A stretch of 64,000 bases of DNA from Rhytidiadelphus loreus. Its lineage: Eukaryota > Streptophyta > Bryopsida > Hypnales > Hylocomiaceae. Where the stretch lies: assembly GCA_947034895.1 (NCBI GenBank), contig OX344765.1:24061001-24125000 (forward strand), given 5' to 3'. The notes under the pieces are model-generated. The model made no database searches, was not told the origin of the DNA, and saw only the letters and a list, made by a program, of their open reading frames with translations. A program made the translations under genes and the position numbers. This document shows positions 1 to 9,806 of the stretch, piece after piece. Position 1 is the stretch's first letter; each line of letters starts with the position of its first letter.

Positions 1-45
1 ATATAGTATGGATTTCAAATATTTCACTTTACAAATATTCTATAA

Positions 46-780
46 GTAACCCTAGATGATCAAGGCATTTTTTTTGCTAAAAAACACTCAAAACTGCCAT
101 TTCTATTGCAGAGAGTAAAAAAATTTGAAACTTGCTTTGAATCTTTATTGTGGGTAAATGAGTTGAGAGTCTAGGAAAAAATAATAATTTCAAAAAAACT
201 TAATTTTTATTCTTTAAAAAATTATTAAATAGAAGTAGGTATGAGATAGATGAAAAATCTAAATTATTAATATCTCTAAAATGGAATTAAAATGCACTAA
301 TCCCAATGACGAGATTATTCTAGAAAGCAAACTAAACCATTTGGAACATTTTTTTTGCAAAATTGTAAATATTGCATTCAAAAATGAATTCTACAAGTTA
401 TTTTTTCAAGAAGATGCTCCTCAAGATGCTCTAATTGCCCAAAAAACAAGATTGTCTGTAACTTTCTCATAACAAATCCAAGTGGAATGAATCAAAGCTT
501 TCCATATTCACAAATATATAATCATGAGAAAAAATAATTAAAAAAAAAAAAAAACTTTTAAATTTCTTTTTTGTTGCCCTTTCTCCCTTGTTTTGAGCTT
601 ATTTGGATATAATTTTTTTCCCAAGCACTAATTGGAAAAAAAAAATAATATTCCCATGGAGCTAATCAGTTTTTCTATCTTTAAAAAAAAATTCAAAATA
701 TTATGATAAAAATTCATCCCATAGGTACTTGATCAAAATTCCATTTGTCCCATGAAGGGACGCTGTCCTTTAGGGATTAA
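46..780 (+). mobile_element. TTAACCCCTAAA-family non-autonomous element, copy 1
   Basis: AT-rich block bounded on the left by a worn TAACCCTAGA end and on the right by CTTTAGGGATTAA, an inverted pair. The interior matches 55388-56173 in the same orientation and 36764-37699 in the opposite one: shared stretches include AACTGCCATTTCTATTGCA near the left end and GGAATGAATCAAAGCTTTCC in the middle. No coding capacity is evident; the 63-residue frame at 281-472 lies inside the repeat and I treat it as chance. Superfamily unknown. Confidence 0.6.
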
Positions 781-1846
781 AAGGTTTTGGTAGGTCTAGC
801 CTAGGAGTAACTTTTCCAATTCAAAAAATGACCTTTGAAAAATGACTTGAATAAAAAAAAGTAGAATTAAAATCTTCAAAAATTACTATAATTATAACTT
901 AAATTTTTGAACTTAGAAGAAAAAAATTCTTGTGAAAATCTAAAATATTTAATATACAATCAATTTTTTGCTTCAAATATTATTGAAAAATATTGTTTTG
1001 TATACTAGTTGACCTAGCCATATGGACATGATCTATCAATGGATCATATGTTACAACTATTGTTTGAGAATCATCCATACATTATTCTTTTTTAGTTGAA
1101 TTTTACAATATGTCTTCACAATTTTGCAAACCTTGATTTCCCCTAGTCCTTCAGGAATTAAGAATCCTCCTTCTCCAAACTCTGTAAAAGATTAATGGAA
1201 AAACAATTTGTTAAATAATTGAACTCACTTCAATTCTTCTCCACTCAAAATGGTAAATAATGAAGTTCAATGAACTAAATGAATGAATTAGCACCTAAGT
1301 TCAAAGTTGAACCCTTAAAGAACATTTCATATCTAGGTTTGGTCAAACTTCATTAGATTTCTACATTAAAACATACATATCAAAATTTTGATATTTTTCA
1401 CGTGCAATAATATATGTCTCAAATTTAATCTTGTTTTTTCATAATTAAAAATATCAAAATGGGTTTTATATGTTTTTTAAAGGATTTTCTTTGTAAAAAT
1501 CATAGAAATTACAAAAATACTTTAAATAATATGAATTTTTTAAGAAAAATGGAAATAATAGTGAAAAGCATTGTGGTGTAATTGATATACTTTTTGGGCT
1601 TAGACTAAGTGAAATTTGATGGAAAAAAGTTCAAAAAGGTGAATTTTGAGCTTTTAAGATGCTATCTTCAAAGTGTCACAAAAATTACAATTTTAATAAT
1701 TTTGAAAAAGATTCAAATGGAGTAAAAAATAGATTACTAGAGCTATATTTTCTTGGTAAAGCTTAAGAACATTTGAATTTAAGAACTAAGTTATATGAAA
1801 ATTCAAGTTTTGACTTTCAAAATGTTTGTGGGGCTTGCAATGTCCC
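781..1846. other. AT-rich intergenic, no gene seen
   Basis: No ORF of note, no paired inverted ends and no recognisable RNA gene. Long A and T runs and remnant-like text only. Confidence 0.5.
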
Positions 1847-2755
1847 TTAATCCCTAATGCCCAAATTGCGTTTTTTGGCAACATAGTGATTTTGGGTAAT
1901 TCACTACAAATGAAGTTTTCATTTTTTTTCTTTGAAATTTTTACATAACATGTGCCCAAAGAATAGATTTAAAGCCCAACAATTTTCATAACTTTTGACT
2001 ACATATTTAGAAAGTTATTGTATGATATGTAGTTTTCATTGCTTGGCAAATAGCCTAGGCAACAAAAAAAACTTCTTTAAAAATCATTTTTCAAGAACTA
2101 AAAATTTGAAATTAGTGCTCTATATTTATTTATATGTGGAAAGCTTTGAATCATTCCATTTCGATTAATGAGATGAATGTTATGAGGAGTTTTAGTATGG
2201 GGTAGTTTGCGGATAGTTATGGAATCTCTACTCAAAGACAAACTTTAAAGTCTTTTATTTAACTCAATTTAAATATTTTTGAAAAAAAATAAAAACACTA
2301 GGTGTAGATTTTTTATTACAACATTACAAACATTGGGATTGGCATTTTTCAATTCCACAAATAAATTGTTAACAATTTTGTATTTTGAATCATTCTCCAC
2401 TTCTTTCTATTGATAATTTTTTTCCTATATGTTGTACAATTCCAAATGATCTAAGAGTTTAAAGAATAACCACCATTTTGGACATTTTTTCATACAAATG
2501 TGACCTTGTGAAGTGCAACTGCCTAGTTTTTTGCAAGGGCAAAAAAAGATATTTTGTCACTTCAAATAGTAATATCTTGTAATCTACATGGTGGAAATTT
2601 CTGAATTTTTCTCACATCTTCTCAAACCAGTATACTATAAGATCCTTTAGTTACATTTATCTAAAAATGATTTTTCTAAAATTTGGTAATTGTCCTAGAA
2701 ATGACAATTTTTTAGCCGTTTCAATGAAAATATAGTCCAAATCATTTAGGGATTA
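1847..2755 (-). mobile_element. TTAACCCCTAAA-family non-autonomous element, copy 2
   Basis: Ends are TTAATCCCTAATGCCCAAAT and its imperfect inverse AATCATTTAGGGATTAA. The whole 909-bp block is the reverse complement of 20232-21190; both hold, in inverse order, GACTATATTTTCA-like text, a CATGTAGATT stretch, TTGTACAACATATAGGAAAA and CATAACTTTTGA. It shares the AAGCTTTGAATCATTCCA core with the shorter copies of the family. No coding capacity. Confidence 0.7.
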
Positions 2756-3182
2756 AGAATTAAATTGAGGCAATATTATTCTCTATATGATGTTCATGAT
2801 CCAGCCCTTGGAGAGCTAACAATACATGTGGGTAATTTTAGGCACGTGCCAGTGCAAGTAGCAATATTGAACTTCTATGGAAGAGCAAGATTAATAATAG
2901 TATAGGAGGAGGCTCGAGAACCGACTGGGCATTAAGAACCGCCCTTGGAAAAGAGGCAGAATAGTGCACAAAGTTATTGAAATGGAAGTGAATGACAACA
3001 GTCTAAAGTACTGGTATGAAATGCTCGCTTTTGCAGTAGTGAATACGAGGAAGACGTAACTACAATGTCTTCTTCTTGATCATGGAAGATTTCAAAATCA
3101 TGTTAATGAAAAAGTAAAGTGAAGTAAATGGAGTGAACTTATATCTCTTTATCAATGGCCACTGAATTTAATGAAGTTGTGT
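2756..3182. other. Intergenic, no gene seen
   Basis: Slightly less AT-rich than its surroundings but without an ORF, repeat pair or RNA structure that I can support. Confidence 0.4.
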
Positions 3183-3185
3183 TAT

Positions 3186-3363
3186 CACTAGTAGAAAATG
3201 CTGGAATTTTGACAGAATTCTGTTGATTTGGTCACAGTTTTGTTGATTTCAACAAAAATCTGTCAAAATTAACAAATTTTTGTTGAAATCAACAAAACAG
3301 TGACCAAATCAACGCGACCGAATCAACAGAATTTTGTTAAAATTTTTGTGTTTTCTACTAGTG
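3186..3363. mobile_element. CACTA-type MITE (178 bp) with TAT target duplication
   Basis: Begins CACTAGTAGAAAAT and ends TTTTCTACTAGTG, a 13-bp terminal inverted repeat starting with the CACTA signature. It is flanked by a perfect 3-bp direct repeat TAT (3183-3185 and 3364-3366), the target duplication length known for CACTA/En-Spm transposons. The interior is largely self-complementary (GTTGATTTGGTCAC on one side, GTGACCAAATCAAC on the other), so the element can fold into a long hairpin. No coding capacity: a deletion derivative or MITE mobilised in trans. Confidence 0.9.
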
Positions 3364-3493
3364 TATGAGTGGTTTAAGAATAGCCCTCTCATAGAATGAT
3401 TAGTTCTTGAGTCTGAAGCAGTCCAGAAATTGACAATTGCTGCACAGTTCTGGGGTATGCAGACATGCTTTTTGAAGTAAAAGCCGTCACTAT

Positions 3494-3770
3494 CATTAGA
3501 TGTTTTTTTGGGTTTTCGAGGGACAACGGGTTCTATTGTTGTGAGAATGCAGGGAACGTGATTGCTGGCCTGACACCTCAACAGTCCTATGTAGCCGAGA
3601 GGTTCTAGTACATTTGTAGATTTTTTTTTCAACTTCTTTTTACATTTGAAGGATTTAAATTTTTTTTTAAATTTTTTTTGGGACAACTAGCTATCCTTCA
3701 CTATGGGGGGGGATAGTGAAGGGAAACAACCCTCAAACGGTCTCTTGGAGGCCTGAAATAACATGTAATG
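3494..3770. mobile_element. CATTA(G/C)ATG TIR element, copy 1
   Basis: Left end CATTAGATGTTTTTTTGGG; the right end read in reverse complement is CATTACATGTTATTTCAGGC, giving an imperfect terminal inverted repeat of roughly 30 bp. The interior (ACGTGATTGCTGGCCTGACA, then a T-rich tract, then CAAACGGTCTCTTGGAGGCC) recurs at 33.9 kb and 34.6-34.85 kb. No coding capacity. No clear target duplication, so the superfamily is open. Confidence 0.6.
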
Positions 3771-4023
3771 ATTGAAGAAGTTATTAAAAAAAAGTACCGC
3801 AATAATATTTTAATCAAGAGCTCCGTTCCAAGACATTTTAGTTGAGCCTCGTCTTCCTAAGATGTTGTGTACAAATTGTAGTACTAAAAATTGTACACTT
3901 CCATGGAGTCCAGAACTTTTTTCCCACAAATTCATTGAACATTGTAGAAACAGAGAGTAGTTGCACTATTTGGTCGACATTGATTTCTGAAAATAGAATT
4001 CACAAAATTTTATATACACTACT

Positions 4024-4602
4024 ATGAGTGACAACAATAGTAGTGAAGAAATGAGTGAAGGAGACGAAGGGTCGTGGTGTTGGACACAAAGCTGGAGAAG
4101 CAGCGAGTCCAAATTCTGCAAGAATGATGAGGACTTTGAATCAGACAATGAGCAGAATAAAGTACTTTTCGACTGGACTTAACAACAACAAGTGGAGTGG
4201 TTTGCTGAAATGGAGTCTTACAAAAAAGAGGAGAAATTACGCTTCCCACCTAATGACAACCATTTTTTCCATGGACATGAGGAACGCAGGGTAGTGTGGC
4301 CTCAATTGCAATTCTATGGAAGAAGACAACCATCAGTGGCTACCTACAATGAAGCACCACAACAAGATAATGGAAGTTACGATGAAGTTCATTTGCAGCA
4401 GAGGAGGCGTGCGGTGGTTTCACATTCCACTGCAATGACAAAGCACCTGCTGCAGGCAAGAAGCGTGACGCCAAACCACGATGCACAGCTTAACTTCCCC
4501 GAAATTGCAAACCACTCCAATCAGGATGTCCGCAATTGCAATGAAAAAGGCTACGACAATGATGGACCAGGTGGATCCGCGTGGAGGGAAGCTCGCATGT
4601 AG
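4024..4602 (+). pseudogene. Decayed ORF of unknown family
   Basis: An open frame starts with MSDNNSSEEMSEGDEGSW, is broken by one TAA after LFDWT at about 4180 and continues in the same frame to a TAG at 4600. The stop sits where CAA-CAA-CAA (Gln) codons follow, so a CAA-to-TAA change would explain it. The product is acidic and Ser-rich at the N terminus, then polar and His/Asn-rich. A short DAQLNFPE stretch near the C terminus recalls the end of AP2 domains, but the rest does not match and I give that no weight. GC content is above the flanks, suggesting a former coding segment, perhaps from a transposon. Confidence 0.35.
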
Positions 4603-4921
4603 AGGTCGCCCACTTGTAAGATGTGGCAGTGGGTTGGGGCGGATCGGAGTGACTTGCGATGGGAGGTAGCTAAGGAAAGACGGCGGAAGGAGCAACAGAT
4701 AGGGAGAATGGACAACAACATCAACAAGGTTTGTTGTTCTTCTTGTCGTCTACTTAAAGGAGTTGTGGATCCTCTAACTTCATACACTCCCTAATCCCCT
4801 GAGTCTGCTAAAAAAAATACAAGCCGTTGTCGGGTAGAGAGGAGCGCGCTTAGGAACATACAAGGTGTCTGGCTGCAGGTTGTGAGTCTAGATGGAAGGC
4901 AAGTAATAAAACTCGAATCTT

Positions 4922-5107
4922 CAGTTAATCTTTTCTTCAATCTTCGCTTGATCTTCTTTTCAATCTTTGCTTGATCTTTTCTTCAATCTTCACTTGATCT
5001 TCTCTTCAATTCTCGCTTGATCTTCTTTTCAATCCTCGCTTGATCTTTTTTTCAATCCTCGCTTGATCTTTTCTTCAATCTTCGCTTGATCTTCACTTCA
5101 ATCTTCC
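4922..5107 (+). repeat. 23-bp minisatellite, about 8 copies
   Basis: Tandem units close to GCTTGATCTTTTCTTCAATC plus TTC, each 23 bp, with substitutions and no length change between most copies. The pyrimidine-rich strand is the + strand. A constant length with drift in sequence indicates an old array. Confidence 0.9.
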
Positions 5108-5187
5108 GTTGACCTATCCTATGGTGGTTCTATAGGGCCAAGGGTAAGGGTGTGTGATAAGAAACAAGGCCTCGGACGGGTAAAACG

Positions 5188-5215
5188 GGACGGCCAATCC
5201 ACGAGTTGGCCGTCC
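5188..5215. repeat. Perfect 10-bp stem hairpin
   Basis: GGACGGCCAA at 5188-5197 is exactly inverted at 5206-5215 as TTGGCCGTCC, with an 8-base loop. The stem is GC-rich in an AT-rich setting. It could be a terminator-like or transposon-end structure; no neighbouring gene supports a regulatory role. Confidence 0.6.
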
Positions 5216-5599
5216 AAAAAATGGCTCCTAAATCTCAAACCCACGGTGATCAGGAAGCGCCTTTCACCGGTGGGAACAACAAATAAGATCGACCATGTGG
5301 GCCATTAACCCCACTTCGTTGCCACAAACACGAAATGGAGTGCTTATTGGATAACCACGGGTTGCAACAGGTTTACAATGCAGAAATTGAATTGCAACTA
5401 GCCTCCAAAATCGGTTGGGAATAACATAAATGAAAACGAACCACAAGCCACAACTCTTATTGGAGACCCTCAAAGCTCTTCAAATCTTCATCTTCAAGTC
5501 TTTAATCCTTCACATCTTCAAAATCTCTTCAAAACTCTAAAGGAACTCCAACTTCACCCTTAAACTACCTAAACTTCACTCAAAAAAGAAGGGAGCCGA

Positions 5600-6095
5600 C
5601 CTTCCTATGCTTCCACACTCATAACTTTTGCTTTTCTTCTTCAAATTAAAAGATTGATAGCTTTTCTGAAAACTAACAAAATTTCCTATCACTCTTACAG
5701 CTTTCAAGTCATTCCAAAACTCTGTCCAACTTCTATGACCTCTCAAAGTTTCGGTCCATAGATGGTGAAAGCAAGAGACTATCTCACCTTCCCACACTCA
5801 CAACTCACTTATAAATGTTCCAAATTGAATGAATGATAGCTTTATAGAAAGCTAACAACATTTACTACACTTCATCAAAGTTTCATTTTGAACAAAAAAT
5901 CTGTCCGTTTTCTATGGTTGGTCAAAGTCTCAGTCCCTCTTCATAGAAGGCAATAGACCTCCCTCTACTCAAACAAGCACAAATCTCAACTCACAACTTC
6001 AAATAAAGCAAAAAAGAACAATTTGAAAAGCTAACAATATGATAAACAACTCCTCCAATTTTCATTACCAAATTCTAAAAACCTAATACACAATG
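5600..6095 (+). repeat. Degenerate ~180-bp tandem repeat, about 3 copies
   Basis: Three successive blocks (about 5600, 5787 and 5963) repeat the same order of phrases: a CACACTCA/ACAACT phrase, an AAAGCTAACAA phrase, an AATTTTCAT/CATTCCAAA phrase and a TCTGTCC...TCTATG...GGTCAAAGTCTCAGTCC phrase, the last weak in copy 3. Divergence is high. The short minus-strand ORF inside is not convincing. Confidence 0.55.
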
Positions 6096-6455
6096 AACTT
6101 CCAAACACTCGGTTCTCCCAAAACAACATTGGGAGAGAAGATGAATAGTGTCCATCTTTTCCTCCCCTTTTCCAACACCTTTGGTCTCCACCTAAACAAG
6201 TGTACATCAGCCCTTCCTCCTAAAGCCAACTTACACCTAATGGCTTTCATATTTGACCCCACATCTATATTTTTATCTTTAACTTAGAAGGAAAATCACT
6301 TCAAAGTCCAAACTATTTCTATTCTTTCCTTCTACAAGACTACAACTATAACCAAACAAAATAATTTCAACAAAATACTTCAAATATGAATTGAAGTACT
6401 AACATCAAACCAATGCCTATTAGAGGTAAAAAAACTAGAAAATCCAAGGCTAATT
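6096..6455. other. Intergenic, no gene seen
   Basis: Pyrimidine-rich continuation of the degenerate repeat region. A 64-codon frame (6093-6287) has no recognisable features. Confidence 0.4.
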
Positions 6456-6944
6456 TTACTCCATCTGCAAGAATTTGAGAATGCGCTTGATAGTCGCAGC
6501 GATGTAATCAACACGATCCTCCTTAGTTAAAGGATTCACTGGCCCTTCTAACCAACGATGGTGACCACGACTTCCTTCAATAGGCTTCATCATGCAGTAA
6601 AACTGATCGACATTGAGACCTTCGAAACATCCTTCAAATGTCACATCTCGACTGTCGGGCTCTACACGTCCAACCTGCAACAAAATCACCAGTGCCCAAG
6701 CGTCATGTTGAAGATTCCCATGCCATCGCCGCTCCACACGAGATTGCTTTGGCGGTCGAGAAGGCCCAGCTTCTTCTTGTAGACGCTCATACAGCGGCGC
6801 AAGACTTAGCGGTAGAAGAGGTTGATCCGGTAGTTGTGACAATGAAAATTCAAATCCAGGGTCCGATTCTGCTTCTTCCTCTTGGGACTCTGAAAAAACC
6901 CTCCAATTCGACATTCTGACTATAAAGTGGAAAACAAATATCAC
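6456..6944 (-). CDS. Hypothetical protein, 162 aa, family not recognised
   Basis: Minus-strand frame, most likely started at the internal Met of MSNWRVFSESQ rather than the first Met, which precedes a hydrophobic run. The product has an acidic stretch (QEEEAESD), a Pro/Leu-rich middle (PDQPLLPLSLAPLYERLQEE), a basic patch (SRVERRWHG) and a helical C terminus ending KRILKFLQME. It is longer and less AT-rich than chance frames nearby, and lies about 150 bp upstream of, and divergent from, the broken pogo-like transposase. It may be a second transposon-borne protein or a captured gene fragment. No motif identifies a function. Confidence 0.35.
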   Translation of the reverse strand: MIFVFHFIVRMSNWRVFSESQEEEAESDPGFEFSLSQLPDQPLLPLSLAPLYERLQEEAGPSRPPKQSRVERRWHGNLQHDAWALVILLQVGRVEPDSRDVTFEGCFEGLNVDQFYCMMKPIEGSRGHHRWLEGPVNPLTKEDRVDYIAATIKRILKFLQME

Positions 6945-7091
6945 TAATGGATTTCAATGATACTCTAAAGCAAAACCGTCCTTTTAAATAGATGGCATGT
7001 ACCTTCACGAAACGTCATTTTGAAGTTATTCAACAAAATAGGGTCACCATGAAGCTACTCAATAATACATATTATAATATGTTTTTATACT

Positions 7092-9063
7092 ATGAACAAA
7101 TGTACAACAGGACACCATAAGATGAAAATAAATGGAAATTGGTCAATTGTAGATTTTGATGATGGTATGACAATGAGAGGTAGTGCCAGGGACGATGGAA
7201 TTCCTGCAACAACTCTAAAAGACCATATTTATGGTACAACTATTCAAAGAAAAAGGAAGAAAGAAGGTGTACTTACATCTATAGAAGAAAATGAACTTGT
7301 TGAGTACTTGTTGAAGATGCAAAATATTGGATTTTCCTTAACTATTGGGCAACTAAGGGAGAAAGTGGACATACTTACTCAGTCTAGAGTCACCTCATTC
7401 AAAGATGGGGTGCTTGGTCTTGGATGGATTAAGTGTTTTAGAAGAAGACACATGAACTAGTGATTAGAAAAGCACAATTTCTAGAGTAGAAACGTGCTAA
7501 AAACTTATGTCCTAAATCTGTGGCCTCTTTCTATGACAACCTATTGTTGTTGTATGAGAAGAACCATTATGAAGCAGATCACATATAGAATTGTGACGAG
7601 AGTGGAGTACAGACAAGCAAAGACGGGGAAGGGTATGTGATAGTTAGAAAAAGGTCCAAAAATGTTCATATAGTAATACCAAATCAAAAGGAGTAGTTGT
7701 TTGTCTTGGCGTGTATTAATGCAAAAGGTCACAACATTCCTAACTTCTACATTTTTTGAGGAAAGAAGCCAAGTCACAATTTTTTTTAAAGAAAATTGGT
7801 AAAAAAGGGGCTATTCTAACTAAAAAAGGGTCTAGAAATGTTCATATAGTAACACCAAATCAAAAAGAGTGTCTGTTTGTCTTGGCCTGTATTAATGCAA
7901 AGGGTCACAACATTCCTAACTTCTACATTTTTAGAAGAAAGAAGAAGTCATGAAATTTCTCAAGGAAAATTGGAGAAAAGGGGGTTATTCTAACTATGCA
8001 ACCTAAGGCTTGGATGACAAATGTCTTATTCAAAGAATGGATGTTACATTTTCTTTATACTATTTCAGAGTTGTATGGTTTTTCTCCACAAAACAAGCAT
8101 TTGTTAATCTTGGATGGACATAAGTCACATGTCACACTAGAAGTCATTAAATTGGCCATGGCAAAAGATGTTGACATGATCACATTTCCTTCTCACACCT
8201 CCCATGCTTTACAACCCCTAGATGTTACATGCTTCAAGCCCTTCAAATTATCTTTTAGAGCCTATAGGGATAAGTGGACTGTAGGCAATAAAAGAAAAAT
8301 GCCTATAAAAGAGGACATGGAGGCATGGCGCAATGGGTGTCTCATGGTTTGAAGAGAGCCTTGTCAAGTCAAAACATTATAAAGGGATTTAAAACTACCG
8401 AAGTTTATCTTCTTAATGCTACAACCATGAATTGTAAGATGCGTTCTAGTGTGGCTTATGAGAGGGGGCCAAGAAAACAACGTCAAAAAAGTAAAGAAGG
8501 CAGCCCAACTGGTTTGAAATCAAGAAGACAATTAGAGTAGTGGGAGCTGCAAGAGATATTTGATGAGGTTTCTATAGACTTTCCGAACTGCACACAATAT
8601 TATGTTGAAGTAGATGGTGTTGAAGAAGAGGCATGTGGCGAGGGACAAAGTGAAGGCACTTCTAGTGGACAACATGCAGAACTGGCAGAACTGGAAGATA
8701 GAACTGAAGGAAGCAGAGAAGAAGTGAATGCTGGAGCAACTAAAGTGCAAAGAGAAGAGAGAAACAAGAGTTTCAATGAATTTTTAGCACTGCCGCGTGT
8801 GCCAGTTCCCCCCCTGGCTACAACAAGAATTGAGCCACAAATAGATTTTGAGAAATCTATTCTACTAACAGAAGAAGATGTAGTACATTTTGAGGAAGTG
8901 GCATGCAAAAGAGAGGCAGCTGTAGCTAAAAATAGAGAAGGTTGTTAGAGAAGGAGAACAGTAAGCAAATGAAGGCACAAGAAAAACAAGAAAAGCTTAA
9001 TGCTAAACTTGCAAGGGCTGAATTAGCTAGAAGCAAGAAAAGATATAATGACAATGGAGTATA
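7092..9063 (+). pseudogene. pogo/Tigger-like DDE transposase, broken
   Basis: The N-terminal part (7092-7460) has the helix-turn-helix style of CENP-B/pogo DNA-binding domains (TMRGSARDDGIPATTLKDHI, later LTIGQLREKV and GWIKCFRRRH). The catalytic core follows: NCDESGVQ near 7591 gives the first Asp, LLILDGHKSHVT near 8110 the second, and ALQPLDVTCFKPFK near 8210 the third, as in the DDE_1 superfamily (Tigger, Jerky, CENP-B). A long acidic/Gln-rich C-terminal tail runs to about 9063. Breaks: TAG at 7458, TAG just before NCDESGVQ (probably a lost Trp), TAG and TGA near 7695 and 7759, a frame-breaking tandem duplication at 7648-7997, TAG at 8538 and TAG at 8946. It cannot make active protein. 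Element ends were not found; the hAT element inserted only about 30 bp after the tail. Confidence 0.85.
7648..7997 (+). repeat. ~175-bp tandem duplication inside the DDE core
   Basis: Two adjacent copies (about 7648-7822 and 7823-7997) each run from an AAAAAGG-TC-AAAATGTTCATATAG phrase to a GGGG-TATTCTAACTA phrase. Both encode NVHIV.PNQKE..FVLACIN and GHNIPNFYIF. Copy 1 carries two stops absent from copy 2. The period is about 175-176 bp, not a multiple of three, so the duplication alone disrupts the transposase. Confidence 0.9.
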
Positions 9064-9110
9064 AAAAATGTTAGAGCTTTTGGTGACAAGCTACCAGGGC
9101 ATTTTTTTTT

Positions 9111-9444
9111 GGCGAAAATAAGCCAGAATGCACCAAAATGAAACACCTGGCGAAATGGCCTTTGAAAAGATTGAGGGGAAATCCGCGTGTTTCGCCACGC
9201 TGGCGGCGGACCTGGACAGGTGGGGGCCAAGCCGGCGGCCATCTCGTCTGGCACTTAGGGTTTCATCGCCAGTAACTGTCCGGCTTGGCGTTGATCATGG
9301 CAGGATTAATCGCCAGTAATTTGGGTTTAAGGCCACTTCGTTCTCCAGTCGCAAACTTGGTGTCGCCATAGATTTCTTCCTGATGCGCTGCTTTGATTCC
9401 TGTCTTCGCCAACGTAGTGGAGTACTGCAGCGATCATTTCGCCA
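9111..9444. promoter_or_regulatory. Left subterminal TCGCC motif cluster of the hAT element
   Basis: Eight occurrences of TCGCC or its complement: GGCGA at 9111 and 9149, TCGCC at 9192, 9266, 9310, 9363, 9406 and 9440, mostly extended to TCGCCA. Subterminal short repeats are the transposase binding sites in Ac/Ds and other hAT elements; the same role here is inference. Confidence 0.7.
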
Positions 9445-9806
9445 GTGAAGAACTTCATGGTTGTAGGGTTTTGCCAGTTCAAGCGCGAGGGTGTAGGGTG
9501 ATTTCGTCATGAAGAGCTATGCAAGGTTGTAATTGCCACTCTTTTTTTGCGATTGATTTTCATTAATCAGGCCATCTCATTGCTTGCATTTGAATTCCTT
9601 GAAATGGAGGCGTACTTGCATGAATGTTGTGGTGCTGCTTTGTTTCCCTTGAAATTTGGTCACGCTGCATGTTTCCACTGTGACATTGTAAATCCGGTTC
9701 ATTCTGTAATTTCCTTCGTGAATTGCTTGGGTCGCAACGGAATTGGGTTTCTTCATTTCTTTTGTGCTTGTCTGTTCTGTGGTCTTGCGAGAGTTCACTG
9801 TTGTCA

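Noticed and set aside
4471..4520. DAQLNFPE stretch as a possible AP2/ERF domain remnant
   Set aside because: Only eight residues resemble the end of AP2 domains; the conserved YRGVR, WVAEI and AYD parts are missing.
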